Assembly: GCA_963971225.1 (NCBI GenBank)
Contig: OZ020267.1
Coordinates: 67,236,577-67,300,576, forward strand
Origin: Melieria omissa
Taxonomy: Eukaryota; Arthropoda; Insecta; Diptera; Ulidiidae
Direction: 5' to 3'
Length of the DNA stretch: 64,000 nucleotides
This document shows, piece by piece, positions 50,683 through 61,642 of the stretch. The notes under the pieces are model-generated. The model had not been told where the DNA came from and did not search any database. It saw only the letters and a list, made by a program, of their open reading frames with translations. Made by a program: the position numbers and the translations under genes. The first letter of the stretch is position 1; each line of letters opens with the position of its first letter.

Positions 50683-53600
50683 TTAGATGGCCTTGTAGAC
50701 TCGGACCGATTTGATGTCATTGATGGTGAGTGTCTGCAAATCAAAGATGTCAATATGTAGTTCATACATGCTGCAAAATAAACAAATACAATAAGGATGC
50801 TTACAGTCACCAACTCGTTGTCGGAGAATTGACGGACAATGGTGGTAGGCTTGTCGCCCTTCTGCTCCTGTATCAGCTTGTCGCCATCCAGGGTAATGAC
50901 GCTCTTCACCTTGCGCCCATCTAAGGTCTCCTCATCGAATTCCTCGCCCAGTTTGAATGTAATGACGGTTGTCTTAAAGGTCGAGGAGGTGGTGAAGGTA
51001 AACTCATCACCTTCCTTCTTCAGCTCAACTGTGGGGCTGATGCTGTTGCCCATTTTACGCAGCACCATACCGACACCTGCAAGGTGAGACAACGATTTGT
51101 ATTATAACTTTAACACCGATCTATGGTTTTCGGCACTAACAAAAGGAACACAAAAAGTAAAGGAACAGAATTCTCAATTCGATTTCTACTGGATATCAAA
51201 TTACTTAATTGCATTTACAACAAGCTGCAGCTCGTTAGCAATTGATGCTGTTGCTCCCACTGCCACTGAGGCAATCAAATTAACCCGATGTTGTGCGTAA
51301 GTTCAAAGCGACCCAAATCAATTTCAATTAATTGTAATCAACGCAAGGCCGCTTATTGCACTGGTTCCAGCGGAATCCAGCATCCTCAAGCCATGCAGCA
51401 TACCAGTAGCTGTCCAAGAGAGTTATGAAGATTTGAATTGAATGACGATAAGCTGATTTTCATTATCGCATCATGGCTGCTTTGAGAACTGGCAATGACC
51501 AGACTCGAGCACACAAAGGTTTGCCAGAGAAATATTTAAACTGAGCACAGATTTTAATTAAAAAAGTGTGACGCTTAACCACTGCTGTACCCCCACACCA
51601 AAAACGCAAACGAATAACTTAAACTTAATTCAAGCTGTTAAGCCGTACTCCGAATTTACTCCGAACGGCGAAACTGCGCATACACCAAATTGTTTGCCTT
51701 CTACACATCACTTCTCCAACTTAACCGGCATTCTGCCTCTGTAACGCACACTTGTTGCACTCGACTATTTACATTGCCACTCAAATAACCACGACGGAAA
51801 GATGGCTGCGGTTTTCAAGCGCTTCCATAATCTCAAAATATGAGAAGTAAGTAGCTGCCGCCATGCGACAGAGATATGCCAATGCTCGATATACATATAG
51901 GCAACGACATACAGGCAACGGCTGTCCGTCCGTCCGTCCATCAAACGAGCGGCAATAATTTATTAAATAAATTAAATTGAACTCGCCTCGCCTGGTCGCG
52001 TGATATGGCGGCTTATACGGGCGAACAATGTCGTGCGCGTCGCTTCAGCTTGGGCTGGGCCCTAGACACAGGCACCGGAATGTACCGAATGACATTTCGC
52101 ATGACTTTACCTTGCGGCATGTACCCGGCATACGGGATGCAAAGGGAGCGCATGTGGGCAGCTTTAAGTGCGCCAAATTGTGCGACTCGTAATTTTTAAA
52201 TCAATACCAGAGGAGCCACGGCATTTAGGAAGTGCTTTGTTGCATTTAAAGAATTTCAATTACCAGTAATTTAAAAGCTACGCAAGTGATGTAGAGAATG
52301 GGAAAGACGTTGTCAATTCGACGCACTATGCAAATACAAATTGAACTGTGCGAGCTATAAAAGTGGCACACGAATGCTGCATTCAAAGTGCACTCGAATG
52401 GTGGGGAATGTTGCTGGACGCAATTTGTGTGGTGTGTAAAAGGCAAAACGCACAGCTTTAGCAGGTTAACGGTGCTGGAGTGGAGAAGCGTAGGGTGCAC
52501 AAAGTATACGTGAATACGTATTTTTAGTTCTATCGAGGTCGTTAATACGTGGGTCAGAGACACAGGGGAAGCTTTTAGATCGGAACTAAGATAGGACGAT
52601 AGAAGCTGTTTTGCCAATCTGAACTAAATTCATAGACTGCAATAAATGAAATAAAAAAATTAAAAGATGCTATGACTATGAAACTTAGCTTAGAGTAAAA
52701 TAATAACAAATATTTTCAGCCATTGCGCCATTTATTTATTCGAATCAAACACGATTTTTAGTATATTCGTGAGGCTTTAAACTTATATTAAACTTGAAAT
52801 GAAAATTAGAGCCCGGAAAATCATTTTCTTTTTATATTTGAAACATTGACTTTGTTCCCCTTGTTGGTCAAAGCTACCTTTATTGCTTATTGCAAACTTT
52901 AAATTAAATAAATCCAAAATAAGCGCAGCCAATAGGGCAGCAGAGGCATAAAAAGGTGCGCGTCCGTCTAGCCTGGCCGTATCAGTCGATTAGGTTCATT
53001 TAATTCATTTAAAAATAAACTCGGACAACAAAAATCTAAGAAATTTAAATAGATAGCGTAATATGTGTACACAGAGAAAAAGGTTGTGTATGTTTAGGAA
53101 AACGACAAAAGGATGATTAAAAAATCGAATAATTTTCTAAATAAAACGTTCATTTTTTTCAGGAAACTAGTTTTTCCTGCAGTCAACATTTGTTCATAAC
53201 GAAATTCGGTGATCCTTCTAATAAATCAACTAAGAAACACTTCCAGCCGTTTGACTGCTTCGATTGGTGCTGCTGCTGTTTTATTTTCGATATTACGTGA
53301 CTAACTAAATCTCTGCCGCAAGATATATATAGACTCCCACTGCATGTATGAACGTTTTTTTTTTTTTAATCTTGCACGCACTAAAGGCCCTTTCTTAAAA
53401 TAGCAAAACAAAGTTAATGAACAATATCGGACCAAGGCGCAGTCTCCAACTCAAATAAAAAATATGCACTTTGAAGTCGAAAAGTCAATTCAGTGCATAC
53501 AAATGTGATAAGCGTGCGCAAGTTTCTGCGTGTGTTAATAGTATGAAAGAGCCTTGACAGTCCCGGCAATCTATCAGGCTGGCCAGCCGGCCAATCGGAC

Positions 53601-56419
53601 TGTTCGCAATGTTTGCAAAAACCTTAGATTCAAGTAAACAACTGCAACAACAGTAAATACACACAACGTACTCGTTGCATATAAGCGCATTTCGTTGTTA
53701 ATGCAACAAGAAACAGCGCCAACGACAAATTGTCTCCGATTACAAAAATCCCACCAAACACCGGAATTCAGAAGTCAGCACATTCAATCGGCCGGAAAGC
53801 GGCGGAAGCCAGTAAAATGGCAAATAATTCAAGGCGACTATTGCTTCTTTCAGACGCTGCAAATAATTTGAAGATGTAACGCAAGACACGCTCGTTAGCC
53901 ACTTGCAACCAATAAGTAGCCAATTAACTTTCGGAGTGGACCGCTTATAGCGTGTAGCCAGCAAAGACCCTGACCGTTGCCCTCTGGTTCGAAAATTGAG
54001 CGATAGTCCATCCACAAAAGAAAGATACTAACGAAAAATACGAAAATAAACTAAATAGAAAATAAACCAAATAGAAAAGAACGCTAATGAACGAGAAATT
54101 ATTGAAGCCAATATTAAAAAATGCATGTGTGAAAGCAAACCATTTGGCAAATAACCAGCAATACGATAAAACTTTACAGTCACATATTCACCGACGCTGT
54201 GCTATGTATATACAAAACTTATGCGAATAGATTGCAGTGACAGATAGGAGCCGGCGGTTAAAAGAGTTGCGTGAACAGGCGCCGTTCCAGCATTTAATAT
54301 GCTCCGACAATTGTAATTGCACAGGAATGACACACGCCCTGGCTGACATATCGCACGAGATATCGTGCACAAATCTGGCACATTGTTTGTTCATTTCAGC
54401 TCTTGACAAGCGTGTAAAGCATATTCGTTGGCTGAAACTTGAAACGATTTATGGCTGTGAAGTAGCGGGGCTAGGAGAGCATGGAACGATAGGGACAATA
54501 TGGGTTTAATGCCACAAATGTGAAGTTATGAGGAGTGATGTGAGCAGCACAACGGCACCAGCGAATCAAAGTTTTACTGCTTGCTCGGTCGACGAGGAAG
54601 CTTCAGCGACAAAAGTAAAAAAGTAAAAAAAAAATGGAGTAACCACGTTGAAGATGTCAAGTTAAAGAAGGTCACAAGACAGACTGCGCTCTAGTAAAGA
54701 GTTGTCTTGGTCAAATTTAAAATGTGTGATTCAGAATCTATATACTACACATCAATGCTATTTGTGTAGATATAAAAACGCTAAATGCTATTAAAAATTA
54801 AACAAATTATTTCGCATATTTAGTTGTCTTCTCAAGTTATATGGTAGATTTTAGCGAACTGTTCTCATACTAATATATTACAATATTTAGATCCTAAGTA
54901 TAAATAACTAAACCAATCAACACTGATATTTGAATTCTGCAAAATCCAGCTGTTCCAATAAAATTCCAGGCCGCTGAAAACAAATATGACAACCAAACTT
55001 TCCCGGTGTACTCAAGTATTTAAATTTTGCTTCATTAATAAAATGTGCCAACTAAACTTATAACTTTCTGTACCTCTTTTTTCATTATCTTATATAGTCT
55101 GCATTACAAGACTTAAGCATCTACATATACTTAAAATTGGAATTGAATTTTTTCAGATATTTCTACTATCGGAATGGTTTTCAGATAATCACTAACCTTC
55201 AATTGACACTTTAAAAATACAAACATTTATATTAAAATAAAATGTTGACATTTTTCTATACACACATATAGAATAAAATGCCTTTGATGAATCACTTTTG
55301 AAAACTTTGAAATGGTTCAGCTTTAATATCAATTTAGTACCTCAGCACTAGTTTCAAATTTACACGTACACAAATCGACCATGATTTGTGTATATAGTTT
55401 ATTTAAATATTCATGTGACCTATAAATTAAGAGTTCATAGCATGCGCACATGCAAGTGGAAACCAACAACTGCCGCTACCTAAACTTTGCACAGGTTAAT
55501 TAAAATTTCCAACTAGAAACATTTTCATGGACGTTCCGCACAGTTCTTGCACACAGCTGTGCAATTAAGTTGTAATTTCAAGTATTAAAGTACAGAACGC
55601 GTGTATTACTCGCCACAGCGATTTGTATATAATTAATAAATCTTCAAATTTCACCGAAGCATGAATATTATGAAAATATAATAGCAAAAATTTATGCACG
55701 GAAATTGGATTGGTACTTTACTAATCTGTGGAAAACAAAAAATTTTTAATGTAGAAGTTACCAATATAACTTGCTTAAAATTCAACTAAACAATTATTGA
55801 GCTAACAATTTATAATGAGACTGTCCAAAAAAAAAAAAGAGATCAATACCGTTGACGTGTCTTCAAGACGAATAAGAAAAAAATGCATTCAAATTCCACC
55901 TCACAGCTGAAATTAGCACACTGCCATTATTCCCTTCCGGATTGTTTTTGCTTTTGCCGCATTGGCGCATCTTTAACGATTTTGCGAAAAGCCGAAACCG
56001 GTTTAGAATCGAATGTTGGCTGTACCAAAAGCACTCGCCGCCAAAGCTGCACATCATTTAGTGCTTAGCGGTACTTGACCAGCCAATGAAATTTGTGCCA
56101 AGCCAATGAAATTCCAGCAAAAGACTTGGATGCAGACAGTCAGCGAGTATTTTCACACACCGCTTTCCACTGCTCCAATTTAAAATTGATTTTCCGCTGG
56201 TTCGTAGACACTTCTCACACCCGTCGAAGAATTTCAACATGCCAGCCCACACACAGCATCAACGCTCATCGGCAATTGCCTCTACCGGCTTTTTGCCCGC
56301 CCCACATTTTCTTTGGAGGTTAACTATTGCTACAGTTGCCACTTACCCAACTCCTTCATGTATTCGTCAAAGTTCTCGCTCTTGTCCAATTTGTATTTCT
56401 TTCCGACCCAGCAAGCCAT
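50683..56419 (-). CDS. fabp: Fatty acid-binding protein
   Basis: Three exons: 56,419-56,347, 51,076-50,805 and 50,733-50,683, separated by introns of 5,270 and 71 nt (GTAAGT...GCAG; GTAAGC...GCAG), encoding 131 residues. The first exon, too short to stand out alone, encodes MACWVGKKYKLDKSENFDEY and four more residues. The canonical ligand-carboxylate residues fall at standard positions: Arg106, Arg126 and Tyr128 (R-x-Y). This is a ten-stranded beta-barrel cytosolic carrier of long-chain fatty acids, also implicated in sleep and memory in flies. It sits directly upstream of a citrate carrier, as I recall for Drosophila fabp and sea. An alternative first exon inside the large intron is possible but none was recognised. 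Confidence 0.95.
51077..56346 (-). other. First intron of fabp (5.3 kb)
   Basis: AT-rich and free of coding sequence; frames such as 52,246-52,617 and 53,740-54,015 carry no domains. It contains an antisense core-promoter-like pair at 52,356 (TATAAAAG, then TTCAAAG 29 nt later, plus strand) and a GATA/TTTTCATTATCGC motif near 51,464 shared with the region upstream of citrate carrier copy 1. No paired transposon ends were seen, unlike the flanking intergenic DNA. Confidence 0.6.
52356..52385 (+). promoter_or_regulatory. Candidate antisense core promoter in the fabp intron
   Basis: TATAAAAG at 52,356-52,363 is followed 29 nt later by the initiator-like TTCAAAG, the expected spacing. No coding sequence follows, so a noncoding transcript or a chance match are both possible. 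Confidence 0.3.
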
Positions 56420-56567
56420 TTTAGCAGATTTCTTTCACTTAAAATTTCAAAAAAAAAATTCAAGATGAAATTGAGTCAAATACGATGTAATGCTAATTCC
56501 AACGACCAACGAACACAAAACCGGCGAGCGACACTCGATGACAGACGTCAAATCACAGGGGTACGCT

Positions 56568-56575
56568 CTTTTATA
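56568..56575 (-). promoter_or_regulatory. TATA box of fabp
   Basis: A perfect TATAAAAG on the minus strand about 150 nt upstream of the ATG predicts a start near 56,545 and a leader of about 125 nt. The sequence around the ATG (AAAATGGC) is a good fly initiation context. Confidence 0.65.
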
Positions 56576-56579
56576 ACAG

Positions 56580-57873
56580 CAAACTGCGCCCCATGGTGAG
56601 TTGCGCTTATCGCCGCAGCCATGGTGAAAACGTTAGCGTTGCCAACTACAACTATTAGTCGGCGCCGGCGGATGTAAAATTCATATTGTGAATTTTGGGA
56701 CATATACAAATAAGAGAAAATAACTGATACGTATTCGAACTGCTGCTACGTATTGGCATCCCGTAGCCGCCGCTTGTACAGCAGCTGCTGCATACTGATA
56801 CTGCGGGGCTGCATCATTGCAACCAGAGATAATCTCTGATTGAAACAGCCTCGTACACGGACAATATTTAAGCGCACTAAGCAAATACCATACTCGTACT
56901 CTGCGCGGACATGTAGTCGCTATCAAAGCCGATATAAATTTATCGCATCAATTGTTGCTCCTCGCCGCGGCTAGCAACAATGATTTTTTTTAGCTGAACA
57001 CACACACATGTCGGAAGTTTGAATGCATTGACTTTAGTCACTCATTCAAACGATCATCGCTATAGACAATTTCTTTATTTTCGGGAAAAACGTCGGCCGG
57101 ACCAAAGCGTACCCGGCCGCCGGTTCGTTGCACAACGAACGCTGCACACTATGTACAGTCGGACGCATTGTAATCTAATCAAGCAGCTATATTTATAAAA
57201 ATTTAAGGTTTTATATTTGTTATTAATTCCATTAATGATTTTATTACTTAATTGCACGGCTATTTGAATGTGTGTGCGTGTGGGGTTTTCATTTGTGCAG
57301 TGCGTTCTTCAGCGACAGACGGCGTCTTTCTTCTTGCTTCAATTCTGCAATACATGACCATAGAAATTGAGTGATAACAATTATACCACACCAACCAACA
57401 ACAAACAGCGAACGGACAAACCAGCTTACCGCCTGGACGTCCAGTCGATCAGAAAACAAACAGCTCAACCGATCAGGGTGTACAAAGTGCACTCCCAGCC
57501 GAAAACTCATATCAAATATTATTGCTGGCTAGACACACAAACAATAACACTGACGTATATATCGCATTTGGCGACTAAATGTTTCTGTCCCTCTAGAGAA
57601 GCTGAAAATGCATGTTATCGCCAACTCAAGTTCGAAGCACCACAAACAAAAGAATACTCAACTCTATAATTTTCTATGCGAGTGATGATAGCAAGTTTCA
57701 AGATCACGTAGACCATTAACAGTCGTACTCTCTATGAATCCTTTCTCGACTTCATATGACTTGGATTGCTGTAGACAAGAGTCCATAGGACAAGACAAAA
57801 CGGTCAACAAGAGTCATAGGGATTCCATACAATACAGCTGTGAAAATCCGGATACGATGGAAACCGTGGACGC
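56580..57873. other. Upstream of fabp; intergenic
   Basis: Mostly unassigned. It holds an 18-bp near-palindrome (GTTCGTTGCACAACGAAC, about 57,124) and a possible small minus-strand gene (57,289-57,510). Nothing else is supported. Confidence 0.4.
57289..57510 (-). CDS. Possible small membrane protein (73 aa), unrecognised
   Basis: The frame has one hydrophobic segment (SLFVVGWCGIIVITQFLW) followed by a charged, helical tail (ELKQEERRRLSLKNALHK), and a polyadenylation signal AATAAA lies about 45 nt after the stop, near 57,240. A good donor (GTAAGC, about 57,431) and acceptor (TATTGCAG, about 57,346) inside the frame suggest it may instead be spliced, with only the charged tail being true coding sequence. 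The spliced frame has no visible start, so the gene model is unresolved. Confidence 0.25.
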   Translation of the reverse strand: MSFRLGVHFVHPDRLSCLFSDRLDVQAVSWFVRSLFVVGWCGIIVITQFLWSCIAELKQEERRRLSLKNALHK

Positions 57874-58029
57874 CAGGCGCGGATCCAGAAAAATATTTCG
57901 GGGGGGGGTTTTAAAAAGTAATTCTTTAATATTTATAAAATTCTTTTAATTTGTATGTAGTTTTATAGTCGATCCAAATATTTCGGAGGGGGTTTCGACC
58001 CCCAAAACACCCCCCTGGATCCGCCACTG
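57874..58029. mobile_element. hAT-type MITE (156 bp) with perfect 8-bp duplication
   Basis: Ends CAGGCGCGGATCCAG (left) and CTGGATCCGCCACTG (right) are inverted with one or two differences. The perfect 8-bp duplication GTGGACGC flanks it (57,866-57,873; 58,030-58,037). Poly-G/poly-C tracts lie subterminally. An intact duplication suggests fairly recent insertion. Confidence 0.9.
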
Positions 58030-58629
58030 GTGGACGCATTTTCTCTGCGCCTGTTCGGCAATATCAAGAAGTAGGTGGAAAACGCTGGAAAACCGATATT
58101 TCGGAATTTCGAAGAGATAGCAAAGTGCAGCTTACACTCACTTCTCTCCTTCATTAACCATTCGGACTGGATATAAAGGATATGTATGGATACATACATA
58201 TAAAGTCCAGAAAACAGCACACAGTATAGGGGAATAGGTTCGGTTGTGGGCACCTTTTTGTTTTTGGCTCATAACTTTTCACCAAGTTCTTCTTAATCGG
58301 AGATATGGACATCTATGGAAAGCTAGAGACCTTAAAATAAATCGATTCCGTCAAATAGAAAAGTTTTTTTTTTTTAATTTTGTAAAGTAGTAATTTTTAA
58401 CTAACATTGTTTTTTGGTTCGGCTGTGGGCACCCTTGGAAAATCTGCTGGAAACGGTGAAATATGAAGAAAAACCAACACGAATATAGAAAAATATTAAA
58501 TTTTAATGATTTGAAGTACAATGCACGCATGTGAAGTAGCTGGTACGCATGTCGGCACACTTTAGATGGACGGGCATTTCAAAATGTAAGTGACCAAGTC
58601 ATTCTCCTGGGCTGTCAAGAAGACCTTAA

Positions 58630-59137
58630 CCCATTTTCGCGGTTTTTGCGAAAAAAATTATCATTCAAGTAAAATCGATATATATGCTATCAGTTATTCT
58701 TAAAAAACTTATTTTATATAATTTCATTTTAATTTAAATTCATTTGTCGACGTGGCGCCAACGTTGCGAAGGCGCACCACAAATTCGAGACTTATCTAGC
58801 ACACGCATAATGACACCCAGATAATTCACAAACCCATTTTATTTTTTCTTTGCCTTTATGTGAACGTATTTTCATGTCGACCAAAAAAAGAATTAACGTT
58901 TGACAGTTTTCAAAATTTCAAAATTTCAAATTCAAAATTTGTCTGACAAACATGTGTCTACATATACAAGTGTGTGTGTCAGTGTGTGTTTTGTAGGTGG
59001 TTGAGATATGGAGGGAAGAAAGCCTAAGGATATACCTTCCGAACAAAAAAAAATTTATCGCAATACCTCACACACACTGCACATACGAATTTTTTAAATA
59101 GTAACGTTGCGTATACGCAACAGAGGAAGGAAATGGG
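58630..59137. mobile_element. piggyBac-type MITE (508 bp), nested
   Basis: Flanked by perfect TTAA on both sides (58,626-58,629; 59,138-59,141), with ends CCCATTT and AAATGGG. It is inserted in the pogo-like element and so is younger than it. Noncoding. Confidence 0.75.
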
Positions 59138-59166
59138 TTAAGTAAAATTAAATTCAACCTAATTAA

Positions 59167-59370
59167 TCAACACTCTTCAAGTACTGTGACGTGAAGAAGG
59201 TGGAAAACACCTGTTAACCTGATTCGATAACATCCACGAACAAGATCAAAGAAAACACCACCGTCAACGGCTTTGATGTCTTCGAAATTTTCTTCTACCT
59301 TCTTCATGTAGCGTTGAAGAGTGGTTCGGGAAATCGCATACGCTGCGGCAGTCGATTTTGTGGTGATAGC
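59167..59370 (-). pseudogene. Helix-turn-helix (psq/CENP-B N) fragment of a pogo-type transposase
   Basis: About 67 codons open to a TGA at 59,167. The core STAAAYAISRTTLQRYMKK is a textbook psq/CENP-B-type helix-turn-helix as found at the N-terminus of pogo-family transposases. No start codon or catalytic domain is attached, so it is a leftover of the element's own gene. Confidence 0.7.
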
Positions 59371-59904
59371 TTATCTGCAGAACAATGTTTAATTACAACA
59401 AGCACATTAAAAAATATATCGGACGATTTATTTATCCTCGGATGATATGGCTAAAACAATAAAAAAATTACGCATTACGCACCATCTCCGATAACTTATA
59501 TAACTTACCAAACCAAAAAAAAAACGGGTGCCCACAACCGAACTAATTGCGGTGCCCACAACCGAATTTGGCAGCCATTTTGAGAAGTAGTGAAAAATTT
59601 GTTCGGGGTAATCAATATTGGATCACAAAGTATAATAAATTTACTAAATAAAAATGCATTTTACTCGCCTTCTCGATGGATTCAATTCGATTTATGACAC
59701 CGTTTAAAATGTTTAAAAAAATGTTTGTCCTATTTTATAAGCACAGAAAAATATATATGGTCCCAGCACAAAGCAGGCGTGTCTGTTCGACTCAGTATTT
59801 GGCACAAAAAGATCGTGCTTCCATAATGAACAAATGGCCTTAGTCAAAAAAAAACGAGTGAGCTTATGACCACACGACTGAAGTGAAAATTCTTTCGCTC
59901 CATC

Positions 59905-59932
59905 TGTATGTATATATATATATGTGTGTGTA
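59905..59932. repeat. (TA)n(GT)n microsatellite
   Basis: Dinucleotide run switching from TA to GT within the pogo-like element. Confidence 0.75.
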
Positions 59933-60092
59933 CAATATATACATGTATGTACATATACATATATTAATTTTCTACAAATATTTAAACTTATTTTATGTTC
60001 TCATTGGTAAATTAATATTTTTGCATAGATCTTTTATTTTCGTAAAGAAAAGAATGTGCGCGCGCACTGCTGTCTCTTGCTTATATCCCCCA

Positions 60093-60349
60093 CTCAACTC
60101 CCGTTCGCCTCGCCCGATCACATTTTTCGTAACGCGTTCGCCAGCTTACTCCCCATGCCAAGCGCGCGTAAACCACTCAACTTCCGTTCACCTCGCCCGA
60201 TCACACTTTTCGTAACGCTTTCGCCAGCTTACTCCCCATGCCAAGCGTGCGTAAACCACCCAACTTTCGTTCGCCTCGCCCGATCACACTTTTCGTAACG
60301 CTTACGTCACGCGTTTGCCAGCTTACTCCCCATGCCAAGCGTGCGTAAA
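60093..60349. repeat. Minisatellite: three 83-bp tandem units
   Basis: Units begin at 60,093, 60,176 and 60,259, each with TCGCCCGATCACA, TTTTCGTAACGC and CAGCTTACTCCCCATGCCAA. The third unit has an insertion (TTACGTCACG). Units differ at only a few positions, so the amplification is recent. Confidence 0.9.
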
Positions 60350-60442
60350 GAAGTTTCACTTCAAAAACCCAGCCTGCTTTCTATCAAAAGATACGAAGGG
60401 GTGCCCACAACCGAACTATGCCCACAACCGAACCTATTACCC

Positions 60443-61007
60443 TACCTTAGTGTGCCTACCGGAAATAGTCCTATAAAAGTGGCAAAAACGCGCTAATTGG
60501 ATATTTGGAACATCGCCACTTGAACCCACCATAGGTCTTTCTTTAGCTGCCAACCATTAACCGCTTGGAACCCCCCACTCTACGCATTGCATTGCCCACT
60601 ACGTAAATTGCTCTTCACGTCAGTTTTTGTCGATACTTTAGCCCAAAACTATAAAAACGATTTGTTTGATTTACTAAGTAATCTTTCTTGACAACAAGGT
60701 TTTGCCCATGATACAATTATAAAGGTGGTGTATTCCCGATAGGCGTTCTCGCAAAAGCTGTCAACTCGATGCCTTATTGAATTTGAAATGAATCATCATG
60801 GGTTTTGATAAAGTATTTTTCGTCACAAATCATTTTGATTTTTCCTGATACATTTCTTCGTAACCAAAGTGCTGGTAAGGATGCTCTACATCTCGTCAAA
60901 CTCATAAGTCCAACTTGCGACTCAGGAAATGTGAATTTAAATTCTAACTGGAATGCAATGAATGTCAAAATATAAGGAAATAAAGGAATAAGGAGGAAAT
61001 AGATATG
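60443..61007. other. Intergenic, nothing recognised
   Basis: No gene or paired repeat ends found. Confidence 0.5.
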
Positions 61008-61261
61008 AATTCTGTGGTCAAAAGCAATAACCGCCTAAGTCGAAAATTGCTGTTTCGAGCAATCTCGTTTTAAAGTTTTAGCGCGAAGTGTGTTCGTTAT
61101 GGGAATGCGAATAGGTTTTTATTAATAACTTTTTTATTATAAAGTTGCAAACTCTCCGATTTTACACAAACGTAGAGCACAGTCAAGGGAACGTGGTGAA
61201 ATCCATAACTCAATTTCTCCTTAAGTCGACTTAAGCGGTTATTGCTTTTGACCACAGAATT
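61008..61261. mobile_element. MITE-like inverted-repeat element (254 bp), unclassified
   Basis: The left arm (61,008-61,042) and right arm (61,227-61,261) are 35 bp each and differ by about one position; they start AATTCTGTGGTCAAAAGCAA. The outermost AATT is palindromic, so it could be a 4-bp target duplication. The centre is noncoding. Confidence 0.75.
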
Positions 61262-61634
61262 AAGTCCATCTAAACTCCCTCTTAGTAGCACAAACACAAT
61301 GTAAATCTAACAATGTTTACATCGCTTATCATAAATATACACAAATTTATTTATTAAATCTTTTTCTATATACCTAAACTGTATACTAAGTTAATCGGAT
61401 TATTAAAAAGATATATTCTTTGACGTTTTTTCCTCCTTTCACGCCACGAAAAAACGTGTATTCCTAGGCATAAGCACACTATCTAATCTGCAATAGATAC
61501 CGATTAGCTGATTTGCGAGTCTTTCGGAAAGAAATTAATTTATTGAACATTATCTGATCTAGATAATGATAATGGCTCTTCTTCATTGTACATATTTTAC
61601 GGCAGTCATAAAATTTAATTGAATTATTGAACAG
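61262..61634. other. Intergenic, nothing recognised
   Basis: AT-rich with no gene or paired repeat ends. Confidence 0.5.
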
Positions 61635-61642
61635 GTAGACAC

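Larger units (their letters stand above)
58229..60442 (-). mobile_element. pogo-like transposon remnant (2.2 kb), with insertions
   Basis: Inverted ends GGGGAATAGGTTCGGTTGTG (left) and, inverted, GGGTAATAGGTTCGGTTGTG (right) are flanked by TA (58,227-58,228; 60,443-60,444). The motif GGTTCGGTTGTGGGCA recurs as subterminal repeats near 58,418, 59,528, 59,552 and 60,402, orientation switching towards each end. A minus-strand psq-type helix-turn-helix fragment lies inside. A piggyBac-type MITE (58,630-59,137) and an 83-bp tandem repeat (60,093-60,349) occupy much of the interior; most of the transposase is gone. Confidence 0.8.
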
